Part shown: piece after piece, positions 1 through 8,735 of the stretch | Layout: each line of letters opens with the position of its first letter | How positions within the stretch are numbered: the first letter of the stretch is position 1 | Assembly: GCF_040706535.1 (NCBI RefSeq) | Contig: NZ_JAPDRJ010000004.1 | Location: 310,001 to 374,000, forward strand | DNA from: Lentisalinibacter orientalis | GTDB taxonomy: Bacteria; Pseudomonadota; Gammaproteobacteria; Steroidobacterales; Woeseiaceae | DNA: 64,000 nucleotides | Direction: 5' to 3' | Position numbers and translations under genes: made by a program | The notes under the pieces: generated by a model | Seen by the model: only the letters and a program-made list of their open reading frames with translations | Databases searched by the model: none | What the model was told of the DNA's origin: nothing

Positions 1-582
1 GTTACATTCCCAGACCTGCTGCACCGGTTCTGCGCAGGCCACGTAGGAACCGGTGTCGTACTGCTCGAAGTACTCCGCCGTGTGCGCGAACTGCTCCGCC
101 ACGCTCGGGCCGTCGCCACGGACGCGCACGAACAGGAGCCCGTGGAAATCCTCCAGCTGGATCTCGTGCAGCCCGAACTGCCCGCGGTCGATCTCGGCGA
201 AGTTCTCTTCCCGGGGGATACCGAGCAGGGAACCGTCGAGTTGGTAGGTCCAGCCATGGTAGGGACATTTGACCACGCCGCGGCAATGTCCCTTGCCCTC
301 GAATATCCGCGAGGCCCGGTGCCGGCAGACATTGAGGAAAGCCCGCAGCTCACCATCCTTGCCGCGCAGCACCACCGCACTATCGCGGCCGAAATCGACG
401 GTCACGTAGTCGCCGGGCTCCGGTACTTCGTTCCGATGGCCCGCCAGCTGCCAGCGGCGCAGGAAAAACGCCTCGTATTCCAGATCGAGGACTTCGGGGT
501 TCAGGTAGGTCCAGGGCGCCAGCGGTTCGCCGACTTTCTCGGGGTTGCGCAGGGGCCTGATTTCCGCGGATTTGGTGGCCAT
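1..582 (-). CDS. Rieske non-heme iron oxygenase, large subunit (N-terminal 194 residues; continues past the left edge)
   Basis: An open frame runs from an ATG at 582 to the window edge. The start has a strong ribosome site (AAAGGAG, 6 bases upstream). Residues about 45-130 form a Rieske domain with the [2Fe-2S] ligand pattern C-R-H, a gap of 17 residues, then CPYHGW. The catalytic mononuclear-iron domain lies outside the window. The family oxidises aromatic rings or N-demethylates betaines such as glycine betaine, stachydrine or carnitine. It is divergent from a carnitine catabolic operon 371 bases away, so I infer a quaternary-amine substrate; glycine betaine (GbcA-like) is the most useful guess because that operon should produce it. 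An aromatic substrate cannot be excluded. Family call is firm, substrate is not. Confidence 0.9.
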   Translation of the reverse strand, partial: MATKSAEIRPLRNPEKVGEPLAPWTYLNPEVLDLEYEAFFLRRWQLAGHRNEVPEPGDYVTVDFGRDSAVVLRGKDGELRAFLNVCRHRASRIFEGKGHCRGVVKCPYHGWTYQLDGSLLGIPREENFAEIDRGQFGLHEIQLEDFHGLLFVRVRGDGPSVAEQFAHTAEYFEQYDTGSYVACAEPVQQVWECN

Positions 583-953
583 TTCGTCTCCTTTCGCCTC
601 TCCATACTAGCGCAGGCGGGCGGATGGCGGCGAATCAGGCACCGGCAGTGCCGGTTTACGCGGTGTAGAGAAAGGCACAGGCCGGCATCCCGGACCTTCG
701 GTTTCGGTACCGGCGTCCGCATCCGGCTTGTGGCCCGAAATCGGATCATCTATGGTGAAAAGGCACATCGATCAGATGCGAGCTCATGCTCATCCAGGGA
801 CCCTACAAGAAAGTGCTCGACTGGTGGCCGCCCCCCGCGGCTCGCTGGCTCGCCCAGCAATAACCACGACGATAACGTCACGGCGCAATGCCCGGAATGT
901 CCGAGGGGCATGCCGTCCGTTCAGAACAGTCGCACTGATCAGGGGGTTCCTCA
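583..953. promoter_or_regulatory. Divergent intergenic region between the Rieske gene and the carnitine operon
   Basis: These 371 bases hold no convincing gene. A perfect 15-base palindrome, ACCGGCA-G-TGCCGGT, lies at 641-655 and could be an operator or hairpin for the divergent pair. The cdhC start at 954 is preceded by an AGGGGG ribosome site. A 25-codon frame at 786-863 (tryptophan and proline rich) is present, but nothing shows that it is translated. No -35/-10 pair stands out on either strand. Confidence 0.5.
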
Positions 954-1865
954 ATGCCATTGGAAATCAATCGCGAAGTCTTCATTACCTGTGCGGTCAC
1001 CGGCTCCGGCGGCACACAGGACAAGTCACCGCATGTGCCGCGCTCGCCAAAAGAGATTGCCGACAGCGCCATCGAGGCGGCACGTGCCGGCGCTGCGATC
1101 GTGCACTGTCACGTGCGCGAGCCGGAGACCGGCAAGCCGTCACGCCGCGTTGACCTGTACCGCGAGGTCACCGAGCGCATACGTGAAGCGGACACCGACG
1201 TCGTCATCAACCTGACTGCCGGCATGGGCGGGGACCTGGTGCTCGGTTCTCCGCAAGCGCCGTTGCCGCTCTCCGAGGCCGCTACCGACATGGCTTCCGC
1301 AGAGGAACGCGTCGAGCACGTGGCCGAATGTCGCCCCGAGATCTGCACGCTGGACTGCGGCACGATGAATTTTGCCGAGGCCGACTACGTCATGACGAAC
1401 ACGCCCGGCATGCTGCGGGCCATGGGCAAACTGATGACGGACCTCGGCGTGCGCGTGGAGATCGAGGCCTTCGATACGGGCCACCTGTGGCTCGCGAAGC
1501 AGCTGGCCGCCGAGGGCATCATCGAGGCGCCGCACCTGGTGCAGCTCTGCATGGGTATTCCCTGGGGCGCGCCCGACGATCTGCACACCTTCATGGCCAT
1601 GGTCAGCAACGTGCCCAGCGACTGGCACTTCTCCGCCTTTTCGCTGGGGCGCAACGAGATGCCCTACGTGGCGGCGGCCGTGCTGGCAGGCGGCAACGTT
1701 CGGGTCGGCCTGGAGGACAACCTCTATCTCCGCAAGGGCGAGCTGGCGAGCAACGCCCAGCTGGTCGAGAAGGCCGCGCGGATCATCGAGGATCTCGGTG
1801 CGACCGTGATGCCCCCGGAGGCCGTCCGCAGCAAACTGGAGCTCACCAAGCGGGCACCCCGATGA
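954..1865 (+). CDS. cdhC: Beta-keto acid cleavage enzyme, probable 3-dehydrocarnitine:acetyl-CoA cleavage enzyme
   Basis: This 303-residue protein belongs to the BKACE (DUF849) family, Zn-dependent TIM-barrel enzymes that condense a beta-keto acid with acetyl-CoA and release acetoacetate plus a new CoA ester. The HCHVRE motif at residues 51-56 supplies two metal-binding histidines, and the full barrel length is present. In Pseudomonas the carnitine member (CdhC) converts 3-dehydrocarnitine to betainyl-CoA. The next gene overlaps by four bases (ATGA) and is a carnitine dehydrogenase, which makes 3-dehydrocarnitine the natural substrate. BKACE enzymes vary in substrate, so the assignment rests on context. 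The start is ATG with an AGGGGG ribosome site. Confidence 0.88.
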   Translation: MPLEINREVFITCAVTGSGGTQDKSPHVPRSPKEIADSAIEAARAGAAIVHCHVREPETGKPSRRVDLYREVTERIREADTDVVINLTAGMGGDLVLGSPQAPLPLSEAATDMASAEERVEHVAECRPEICTLDCGTMNFAEADYVMTNTPGMLRAMGKLMTDLGVRVEIEAFDTGHLWLAKQLAAEGIIEAPHLVQLCMGIPWGAPDDLHTFMAMVSNVPSDWHFSAFSLGRNEMPYVAAAVLAGGNVRVGLEDNLYLRKGELASNAQLVEKAARIIEDLGATVMPPEAVRSKLELTKRAPR

Positions 1866-3385
1866 CCGCCGCGACAGGCCGGCGCCGCAAGGCGGCCCTG
1901 CTGGGCGGCGGCGTCATCGGCGGCGGCTGGGCGGCCCGGTTCCTCCTGCACGGCTGGGATGTCGCCGTCTACGACCCGCATCCGCAAGCCGTGACGCGTC
2001 TTGCCGACGTGCTCGCCAATGCGCGGCGTTCCCTGCCGGCACTGGCCGATGCGCCACTGCCGCACGAGGGCGAGCTTACTTTCTGCGCACAGGCAGCCGA
2101 CGCGGTCCGCGACGCGGACTGGATCCAGGAGAGCGTGCCCGAAGACCTCTCGCTCAAGCACGAGGTCATCGCCGAGGCGCAGGGCGCCGCGCCGCCGGAT
2201 ACGGTCCTGGGTTCGTCGACCTCCGGCTTCAAACCGAGCGAACTCCGGCAGGGGGCGGCGGATCCCGGGCGCATCCTGGTCGCGCATCCGTTCAATCCGG
2301 TCTACCTGCTGCCGCTCGTCGAGGTGGTCGCGGGTCCGGAAAGCGACGGTGCCGTCGTCGCCGGCGCGATGGATCTGCTCGCGTCGATCGGCATGCAGCC
2401 GCTCAGGGTGCGGCGTGAGATCGAGGCGCACATCGCGGACCGCCTGCTCGAGGCCGTCTGGCGCGAGGCGCTCTGGCTGGTGCGGGACGACGTCGCGACG
2501 ACGGCCGAGGTGGACGATGCGATCCGGATGGGGTTCGGCCTGCGCTGGGCGCAGATGGGACTCTTCGAGACCTACCGGCTGGCCGGTGGCGAAGAGGGCA
2601 TGGCGCATTTCATCCGCCAGTTCGGCCCGGCGCTCAAGTGGCCCTGGACGAGACTGATGGATGTGCCGGAGCTCGACGAGGCGCTGGTCGCGAAGATCGC
2701 CGGTCAGTCCGACGCGCAGTCAGGAGCCTGGAGCATCCGCGAGCTCGAGGCGATCCGGGATCGCAACCTGGTCGGCATCCTGCGCACGCTCAAGGAGCGC
2801 GATTGGGGTGCCGGCCGGACGCTGAATGCTCACGATCGCTACCTGCGCGAGCGGGCGCCGCCGGCCGACGCTCAGGCCTATGCTCAGGCCGACGGACAGA
2901 CCGACGAGAAGGCGCCGCTCAGGTTGCTGGAACTCACCGTGCTGCCGGCCTGGATCGACTACAACGGGCACATGACCGAGTACCGCTACGTGCAGGTCTT
3001 CAGCGACAGCTGCGAGGCGCTGTTGCGGCGCGTCGGCATGCATGACGAATACGTTTCCGCAGGCTGCAGCTGGTACACGGCCGAGACGCACAACCAGTAC
3101 TTCGACGAGGTGGGCGCAGGCGCGGCGATGTATACGACGGCCCAGGTGCTGGCGACGGACGGCAAGCGGTTGCATGTCTTCTTCCGTCTCCATGCCGTCG
3201 GCGATGACCGCCTGCTCGCCACACTCGAGGCCATGTACCTGCACGTGAATACGGCGCATGGGAGGGTCGAAAAGGCCGCTGACGCTGCGTCGGCAGCGCT
3301 GCGGGAGCTGGCAGCCGCGCATGCAGCGCTGCCCGTCCCCGAAACGGCAGGCCGCAGCGTGGGCGACCACAAACAGAGGCTTTGA
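1862..3385 (+). CDS. cdhA: L-carnitine 3-dehydrogenase fused to a hotdog thioesterase (betainyl-CoA thioesterase)
   Basis: Residues about 10-320 are a 3-hydroxyacyl-CoA-dehydrogenase-type fold with an NAD site (GGGVIGGGW at 15-23), the HPFNPVYLLPLVE motif and the family-typical GLRWAQMGLFETYRLAGG stretch seen in carnitine dehydrogenases. It oxidises L-carnitine to 3-dehydrocarnitine with NAD+. After a glutamine/alanine-rich linker (about 335-350), residues about 350-490 form a 4HBT-type thioesterase with the D-Y-N-G-H-M catalytic signature; by context it frees glycine betaine from betainyl-CoA. In Pseudomonas these are two genes (cdhA, cdhB); here one 507-residue chain carries both steps that flank the cdhC reaction. 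The start overlaps the cdhC stop, suggesting translational coupling. Confidence 0.9.
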   Translation: MTAATGRRRKAALLGGGVIGGGWAARFLLHGWDVAVYDPHPQAVTRLADVLANARRSLPALADAPLPHEGELTFCAQAADAVRDADWIQESVPEDLSLKHEVIAEAQGAAPPDTVLGSSTSGFKPSELRQGAADPGRILVAHPFNPVYLLPLVEVVAGPESDGAVVAGAMDLLASIGMQPLRVRREIEAHIADRLLEAVWREALWLVRDDVATTAEVDDAIRMGFGLRWAQMGLFETYRLAGGEEGMAHFIRQFGPALKWPWTRLMDVPELDEALVAKIAGQSDAQSGAWSIRELEAIRDRNLVGILRTLKERDWGAGRTLNAHDRYLRERAPPADAQAYAQADGQTDEKAPLRLLELTVLPAWIDYNGHMTEYRYVQVFSDSCEALLRRVGMHDEYVSAGCSWYTAETHNQYFDEVGAGAAMYTTAQVLATDGKRLHVFFRLHAVGDDRLLATLEAMYLHVNTAHGRVEKAADAASAALRELAAAHAALPVPETAGRSVGDHKQRL

Positions 3386-3389
3386 TGAC

Positions 3390-4553
3390 ATGAATTTCGA
3401 ACTGACCGAAGAACAGCAGCTGATCGTGGATACGACCCGCGCGTTCGTCGAGAACGAACTCTATCCGCACGAGGCGGAGATCGAGCGCACTGGCCATCTC
3501 GACATGGACCTCGTCCGGGAGATCCAGCAGAAGGCAATCGAGACCGGGCTCTATGCCGCCAACATCCCCGAGGAATTCGGCGGCGCCGGCCTGGACACGC
3601 TGACCTGGCTGCTCTACGAGAAGGAACTCGGCCGGGCGAACTATGCGCTGCACTGGACGGCCGTGGCGCGGCCGTCGAATATCCTCTGCGCCGGCACGCC
3701 GGAGCAGCGGGAGAAGTACCTGCAGCCCTGCGTGGCGGGGGAGCAGTGGGACTGTCTGGCAATGACGGAGCCCGGGGCGGGCTCCGACCTGCGCGGCATG
3801 AAGGCGACGGCGAAGCGCGACGGCGACGACTGGATACTGAACGGCACCAAGCACTTCATCTCCCACGCCGATATCGCTGCGTTCTCCATCGTCTTCATGA
3901 AGACGGGCGAGGAAGACGGCCCGCGCGGCAAGCGCGCGCTGATCACGGCCTTTTTCGTCGACAAGGAAACGCCCGGATTCACGGTGCGCGACGGCTATCG
4001 CAACGTCTCCCACCGCGGTTACACCAACGCTATCCTGGAGTTCGACGACTGCCGGATTCCGGCCGAGAACGTGCTGGGCGAGGTGCACGGGGGCTTCCAG
4101 GTCGCCAACGACTGGCTCGGCGCGACCCGGCTGCAGGTGGGCGCCACCTGCCTCGGGCGGGCCGACAGGGCCTTCGGTCACTCGCTGGCATACGCCGCCG
4201 AGCGGGAGCAGTTCGGACAGCCGATCGGCAAGTTCCAGGGCGTCTCCTTCAAGCTCGCCGACATGGCGACCGAGATGAAGGCGGCCGAACTGATGATCCT
4301 CGAGGCGGGCTGGAAATACGACCAGGGCACCGTGACCGATGCCGATATGGCCATGGCGAAGCTGAAGGCCACCGAGATGCTGGCGTTCGTCGCCGACGAG
4401 GCGATACAGATCCATGGCGGCATGGGCCTGATGGAAGAACTGCCGCTGGAGCGCATCTGGCGGGATGCCCGCCTGGAGCGCATCTGGGAGGGCACCTCCG
4501 AGATACAGCGTCACATCATCAGCCGCGCGTTGCTGCGGCCACTCGAGAAGTAG
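3390..4553 (+). CDS. Acyl-CoA dehydrogenase (possible gamma-butyrobetainyl-/crotonobetainyl-CoA dehydrogenase)
   Basis: This is a complete 387-residue FAD acyl-CoA dehydrogenase. It has the N-terminal helical domain, the TEPGAGSD signature around residue 127, the IHGGMGLMEELPLERIWRD region, and the C-terminal WEGTSEIQR motif whose glutamate is the usual catalytic base. It follows the dehydrogenase-thioesterase fusion by four bases and precedes a CaiD-like hydratase by 13 bases. By analogy with CaiA it may interconvert gamma-butyrobetainyl-CoA and crotonobetainyl-CoA, in the oxidative direction in an aerobic catabolic operon. Sequence alone gives only the family; no electron-transfer flavoprotein genes are adjacent. 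Confidence 0.85.
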   Translation: MNFELTEEQQLIVDTTRAFVENELYPHEAEIERTGHLDMDLVREIQQKAIETGLYAANIPEEFGGAGLDTLTWLLYEKELGRANYALHWTAVARPSNILCAGTPEQREKYLQPCVAGEQWDCLAMTEPGAGSDLRGMKATAKRDGDDWILNGTKHFISHADIAAFSIVFMKTGEEDGPRGKRALITAFFVDKETPGFTVRDGYRNVSHRGYTNAILEFDDCRIPAENVLGEVHGGFQVANDWLGATRLQVGATCLGRADRAFGHSLAYAAEREQFGQPIGKFQGVSFKLADMATEMKAAELMILEAGWKYDQGTVTDADMAMAKLKATEMLAFVADEAIQIHGGMGLMEELPLERIWRDARLERIWEGTSEIQRHIISRALLRPLEK

Positions 4554-4566
4554 GGGACGGACGACC

Positions 4567-5352
4567 ATGAGCAAAGAGGACGTACGGACGCGGATCGACG
4601 GTGGGGTACTCGAAGTCATCGTCGACCGGCCGAAAGCGAACGCCATCGACCGCGCGACCAGCGTCGCGATGGGAGAGATCTTCGCGGATTTCCGCGACGA
4701 CCCGGATCTGCGGGTCGCTATCATTTCGGGCGGAGGAGAGAAGTTCTTCTCCGCGGGCTGGGACCTGAAGGCGGCCGCTTCCGGTGAAGAAGCAGACGGC
4801 GAGTACGGTGTCGGTGGCTTCGGCGGCATGCAGGAGCTCGAGGATTTCAACAAGCCGGTAATCGCGGCCGTGAACGGCATCTGCTGTGGCGGCGGCCTGG
4901 AGATCGCGCTCTGCGCCGACATCATCATCGCGGCCGACCATGCGACGTTCGCGCTGCCGGAGATCCGCTCCGGCACCGTGGCCGACGCGGCCTCGATCAG
5001 GCTGCCGAAGCGAATCCCGTATCACATCGCGATGGAGATGCTGCTGACCGGGCGCTGGCTGGATGCGGAGGAAGCGCACCGCTGGGGTTTCGTCAACGAG
5101 GTCGTGCCGGCCGGCAAGCTGATGGAGCGTGTCTGGGAGGTGGCCCGGGTGATCGAGTCCGGACCGCCGCTGGTCTATGCGGCGATCAAGGAAGTCGTCC
5201 GCGAGGCGGAGAACATGAAGTTCCACGACGCGTTGCGCAAGATCATTAACAGCCAGTTCCCGACCGTGAAGACGCTGTATTCGAGCGAGGACCAGCTCGA
5301 GGGGGCCCGCGCCTTCGCAGAGAAGCGCGACCCGGTCTGGAAGGGCCGCTAG
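4567..5352 (+). CDS. caiD: Crotonobetainyl-CoA hydratase / carnitinyl-CoA dehydratase, CaiD-like
   Basis: This 261-residue crotonase-fold protein matches what I remember of E. coli CaiD along its whole length: DRPKANAID near the N-terminus, GEKFFSAGWDLKAAA around residue 60, NKPVIAAVNG, a glycine-rich CGGGLEIAL oxyanion segment, and the C-terminal AEKRDPVWKGR. CaiD hydrates crotonobetainyl-CoA to L-carnitinyl-CoA. Here it sits after an acyl-CoA dehydrogenase and before a CoA ligase, which fits a CoA-ester branch feeding carnitine to the dehydrogenase upstream. The match to the CaiD subfamily is better than to generic enoyl-CoA hydratases, but related crotonases acting on other acyl chains remain possible. 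Confidence 0.82.
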   Translation: MSKEDVRTRIDGGVLEVIVDRPKANAIDRATSVAMGEIFADFRDDPDLRVAIISGGGEKFFSAGWDLKAAASGEEADGEYGVGGFGGMQELEDFNKPVIAAVNGICCGGGLEIALCADIIIAADHATFALPEIRSGTVADAASIRLPKRIPYHIAMEMLLTGRWLDAEEAHRWGFVNEVVPAGKLMERVWEVARVIESGPPLVYAAIKEVVREAENMKFHDALRKIINSQFPTVKTLYSSEDQLEGARAFAEKRDPVWKGR

Positions 5353-5365
5353 GGGAGGCGGGTGC

Positions 5366-7423
5366 GTGCCTGAATCCGATGCGCTCAGGCGCCTGTTGAG
5401 CCCGCGGTCGGTGGCCGTCATCGGCGGCGACAGCGCGGCGGAGGTCGTGCGTCAGTGCCGGAAGATCGGCTACACCGGTGAGCTGTGGGCATTGAACCCC
5501 CGACGGGAGGAACTTGCGGGCGTCGCCTGCGTGCCGCGGGTGGCCGATCTGCCGGGCGTGCCGGATGCCAGCTTCGTCGCGGCGCCGCCGGAGGCCACGC
5601 TTGCCATCATCCGCGACCTCGCCGCGGCCGGAGCGCCGGGCGCGGTCTGTTTCGCGGCGGGCTTCGCCGAAACCGGGGCACTCGGCGCCGGACGGCAGCG
5701 GGAGCTCGGGGAAGCGGCCGGCGACATGGCGATCATCGGCCCGAACTGCCACGGCTACCTCAACTATCTGGACGGCGTCGCGCTGTGGCCGGACCAGTAC
5801 GGCGGCCGCCGCTGCGAGCGGGGCGTCGCGCTGATCGCGCAAAGCGGTAATGTCGCCATGAACCTGACGATGCAGCGCCGTGGGATCGACTTCTCCTACG
5901 TCATCTCGGCAGGCAACAACAGCGCGCTCGGCATGCACGACTACATCGACGCCCTGCTCGAGGACGAGCGGGTCACGGCCATCGGCCTGCATGTCGAGGG
6001 GCTGACCGATATCCCGGCCTTCTCCAGGTCGGCGATACGCGCGCTCGAGAAGGGTGTGCCGATCGTCGCCTTCAAGGCAGGCCGTTCCGCCCGCGGTGCG
6101 GAGATAACGATGAGCCATACGGGTTCACTGGCAGGTTCCGACGGACTGTACACGGCGCTGTTCTCCCGGCTCGGCATCGCCCGCTGCGATACGGTGTCCC
6201 GGTTCCTCGAGACGATGAAGTTCCTCTCGCAGTGCGGGCCGCTGCCCGGGGCGACCATAGCCTCGCTCAGCTGCTCGGGAGGCGACGCGACGATCGTCGC
6301 CGACAACGCCGAACGGCTCGGCGTCCCGATGCCGCCATTCGCCGACGAGAGTGCGAAACGCCTGAAGGCGCTGCTCGGCCCGAACGTCAGCATCTCGAAT
6401 CCGCTGGATTATCACCTCTACGTATGGGGCGATCTCGACAAGCTGACCCGTTGCTTTACCGAAGCTCTGAGCAACGATGTCGCCTGCGCGCTGCTGGTCC
6501 TCGATTATCCGCCTGGCGAGGATAACGACGATGCCAGCTGGCAGGTCGCCGAGCGCGCGCTGCAGGCGGCGGTCGAGGCGACCGGCTGCCGCGCCGTCAT
6601 CGTCTCGTCATTGCCGGAAACGATGTCCGACACCGTCCGCGAGCGGCTCAAGGATGCCGGTCTGACGCCGATGCAGGGCATAGAGGACTGCCTGTTCGCG
6701 ATCCGGGCGGCGGCGGACGTCGGTGCGGCGCAAGGCGCGCCGGGCCGGGTCATGCCCGTGACTGCCGCGCAGCCAGGCAGCGGCGAGGCGGTCCTGCTCG
6801 ACGAGTGGCAAAGCAAGCAGGAGCTGGCCGCGGCCGGTATCCGCGTGCCTGAAGGTCGGATCTGCAACCCGCGCGAAGTCGCCGAAGCTGCGACCGAAAT
6901 CGGCTACCCGGTGGTCCTCAAGGGTCTTGCCGAGGGGCTGGCGCACAAGAGCGAGGCCGGTGCCGTCGTCGTCGGCATCGAGACCGAGCCGGCGTTGTTG
7001 GGCGCCGCGGCAGGCCTCGCGGGAGAGTTCGAGTGCCTGCTGATCGAGGAGATGGTCGCGCCGAGCATCGCCGAGCTGATTGTCGGCTTCAGTCGGGATT
7101 CGTGCTTCGGGTTGACCATGCTGATCGGCAGCGGCGGGGTCAACGTCGAACTATTGCAGGATACGGTCTCGCTACTGCTGCCGGTGACCCGGGAAGAGAT
7201 TGCCGCGGCGATCGGCCGTCTGAGAGTATCTGCGCTCATCGCCGGCTATCGCGACGCGATCGCCGGCGATCTCGACGCGCTGATCGATGCAGCAGACAAG
7301 CTGGCAGCCTATGCCGTCGCCAACGCAGACCGGATCCTTGAGCTGGACGTCAACCCGCTGATCGTCACGCCCACAGGGGCCGTTGCCGCCGACGGGTTGA
7401 TCCGGATGACCGAAAGCCGGTAG
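5366..7423 (+). CDS. Acetyl-CoA-synthetase (NDP-forming)-like acyl-CoA ligase with C-terminal ATP-grasp domain
   Basis: The 685-residue protein joins, in order, a CoA-binding Rossmann domain (about 10-135), two succinyl-CoA-synthetase-like ligase domains (about 140-440, with the SHTGSLAGSD phospho-histidine loop) and an ATP-grasp domain (about 460-685). This is the one-chain form of the ADP-forming acyl-CoA synthetases. It is 13 bases behind caiD, starts with GTG and has a GGGAGG ribosome site. In the Cai pathway, CoA activation is done by CaiC (AMP-forming) and CaiB (CoA transferase); neither is present, so this ligase is the best candidate to load gamma-butyrobetaine, crotonobetaine or carnitine onto CoA. 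The substrate is inferred only from neighbours. Confidence 0.85.
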   Translation: MPESDALRRLLSPRSVAVIGGDSAAEVVRQCRKIGYTGELWALNPRREELAGVACVPRVADLPGVPDASFVAAPPEATLAIIRDLAAAGAPGAVCFAAGFAETGALGAGRQRELGEAAGDMAIIGPNCHGYLNYLDGVALWPDQYGGRRCERGVALIAQSGNVAMNLTMQRRGIDFSYVISAGNNSALGMHDYIDALLEDERVTAIGLHVEGLTDIPAFSRSAIRALEKGVPIVAFKAGRSARGAEITMSHTGSLAGSDGLYTALFSRLGIARCDTVSRFLETMKFLSQCGPLPGATIASLSCSGGDATIVADNAERLGVPMPPFADESAKRLKALLGPNVSISNPLDYHLYVWGDLDKLTRCFTEALSNDVACALLVLDYPPGEDNDDASWQVAERALQAAVEATGCRAVIVSSLPETMSDTVRERLKDAGLTPMQGIEDCLFAIRAAADVGAAQGAPGRVMPVTAAQPGSGEAVLLDEWQSKQELAAAGIRVPEGRICNPREVAEAATEIGYPVVLKGLAEGLAHKSEAGAVVVGIETEPALLGAAAGLAGEFECLLIEEMVAPSIAELIVGFSRDSCFGLTMLIGSGGVNVELLQDTVSLLLPVTREEIAAAIGRLRVSALIAGYRDAIAGDLDALIDAADKLAAYAVANADRILELDVNPLIVTPTGAVAADGLIRMTESR

Positions 7424-7460
7424 AACCGGGCCTGTCGGATGACTGCCTCGCGGAGGCGCC

Positions 7461-8735
7461 ATGAGTCTGCGATCGAGCACGGGCTTCGCGCTCCTGGGCG
7501 CGGCACTGGTCGCCATCAGTTACGGACTGGCGCGCTTCGCCTTCGGGCTGTTCGTTCCGCCGATCCGGGCCGAACTGGCGCTCACGCCCTACGAGATCGG
7601 CATCATCGGCGCCTTGCCGCTGATCAGTTTCCTGCTGGCGACGCTGGTGGCGCCATTGGCGGCCAATCGTCTCGGAGCCCGGCTCGCCGCAGTGCTGTCG
7701 GGCCTGTTCGGCGTCGGCGGCCTGACGCTGATCAGCCTCGCCTCCGGCGCCGTCTCGCTCGGCGTGGGTGTCTTCGCCTGCGGTATCTGCACCGGTCTGA
7801 TGATGCCGGCGCTCACGGCGGCCATGCGCGCAGCGGTGAGGCGCAGGCAGCACGGGCGCGTCAGCGCGGTCATGAACGCCGGCACCAGCGTGGGCGTGGC
7901 GGTGGCCGTGCCGGCGGTGCTGTTCATGGCAGGAGCCTGGCGTCTTGCCTACGCCTCCTTCGCGGTTCTTGCCGCCGCCGGCGTGGTGGCCGCCTGGCGC
8001 TTCATTCCCGCGGCATCGCCCATCGTGCCGTCCAATGCCGCGCCGCCTCCCCCCATCAGCAAGCTGCAGTGGTCACGCCTGCTCGAGCTCTCCCTGTTCG
8101 CATTCGTCATGGGATTCATCGCGTCGGCGTACTGGCTCTTCGCGCCCGACCTGGTGGTCACCCTCGGCGCGTTGCCGGCCGGCGCAGCCGGATGGCTGTG
8201 GCTCGCAGTAGGCATAGCGGGCCTGGGCGGCGCCGTGGTCGCTGACCTGGCCGACCGCAACAATCCGCCGATTACACACGCATTGATGCTGATGATGCTG
8301 TCGGCGAGCCTCGCGCTGCTCGCCGCCAGTCCCGGTCGGCTGATGCTCGCCACGTTTTCGGCGCTCGTCTTCGGCCTGGCCTACATGAGTCTCACGGGGC
8401 TGTACCTGATGACCGGCATCCGCCTGTTGCCGGGTCGGCTGGCGATGGGGCCGGTGCTGCCGTTCGTTGCTGTTGCGCTCGGTCAGGCGGCCGGCTCACC
8501 CGTGGTCGGCGCGCTGGTGGGCGATATCGGCTATGCCGATGCGTTTGCCCTGCTGTCGGCCATCGGCATCAGCGTGGCCGTCCTGTCGCCGTTCTACCCG
8601 GGCGCCATCGAGCCGGAGCCGGAAGAGGAGGCCGAGGAACAGGACACCGGCCTGCAGGCGGCATTCGATCAACAACTGCAGGACGAGGAAGGCGAGCCGT
8701 TCCGATACGACACGCAGGCGGACGAAGACGGGTAA
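7461..8735 (+). CDS. MFS transporter
   Basis: This 424-residue protein has about 12 hydrophobic segments, an N-terminal GLARFAFGLF stretch typical of YbfB/YjiJ-type MFS carriers, and a glutamate-rich cytoplasmic tail (EPEPEEEAEEQD) of about 45 residues. It is the last gene of the catabolic operon, 37 bases after the ligase, with GGAGG just before the ATG. It probably moves a substrate or product of the pathway. Betaines and carnitine are more usually taken up by BCCT or ABC systems, so an MFS member here is less expected and the cargo is open. Confidence 0.8.
   Translation: MSLRSSTGFALLGAALVAISYGLARFAFGLFVPPIRAELALTPYEIGIIGALPLISFLLATLVAPLAANRLGARLAAVLSGLFGVGGLTLISLASGAVSLGVGVFACGICTGLMMPALTAAMRAAVRRRQHGRVSAVMNAGTSVGVAVAVPAVLFMAGAWRLAYASFAVLAAAGVVAAWRFIPAASPIVPSNAAPPPPISKLQWSRLLELSLFAFVMGFIASAYWLFAPDLVVTLGALPAGAAGWLWLAVGIAGLGGAVVADLADRNNPPITHALMLMMLSASLALLAASPGRLMLATFSALVFGLAYMSLTGLYLMTGIRLLPGRLAMGPVLPFVAVALGQAAGSPVVGALVGDIGYADAFALLSAIGISVAVLSPFYPGAIEPEPEEEAEEQDTGLQAAFDQQLQDEEGEPFRYDTQADEDG

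Noticed and set aside
786..863. 25-codon frame rich in Trp and Pro upstream of cdhC, a possible leader peptide
   Set aside because: No convincing ribosome site, attenuator stem or conserved codon run; a frame of this length is expected by chance in GC-rich DNA.
1328..1861. Long open frame continuing upstream of the carnitine dehydrogenase start
   Set aside because: The codons upstream of 1862 give arginine- and histidine-rich nonsense and overlap cdhC in another frame; the ATGA start is clear.
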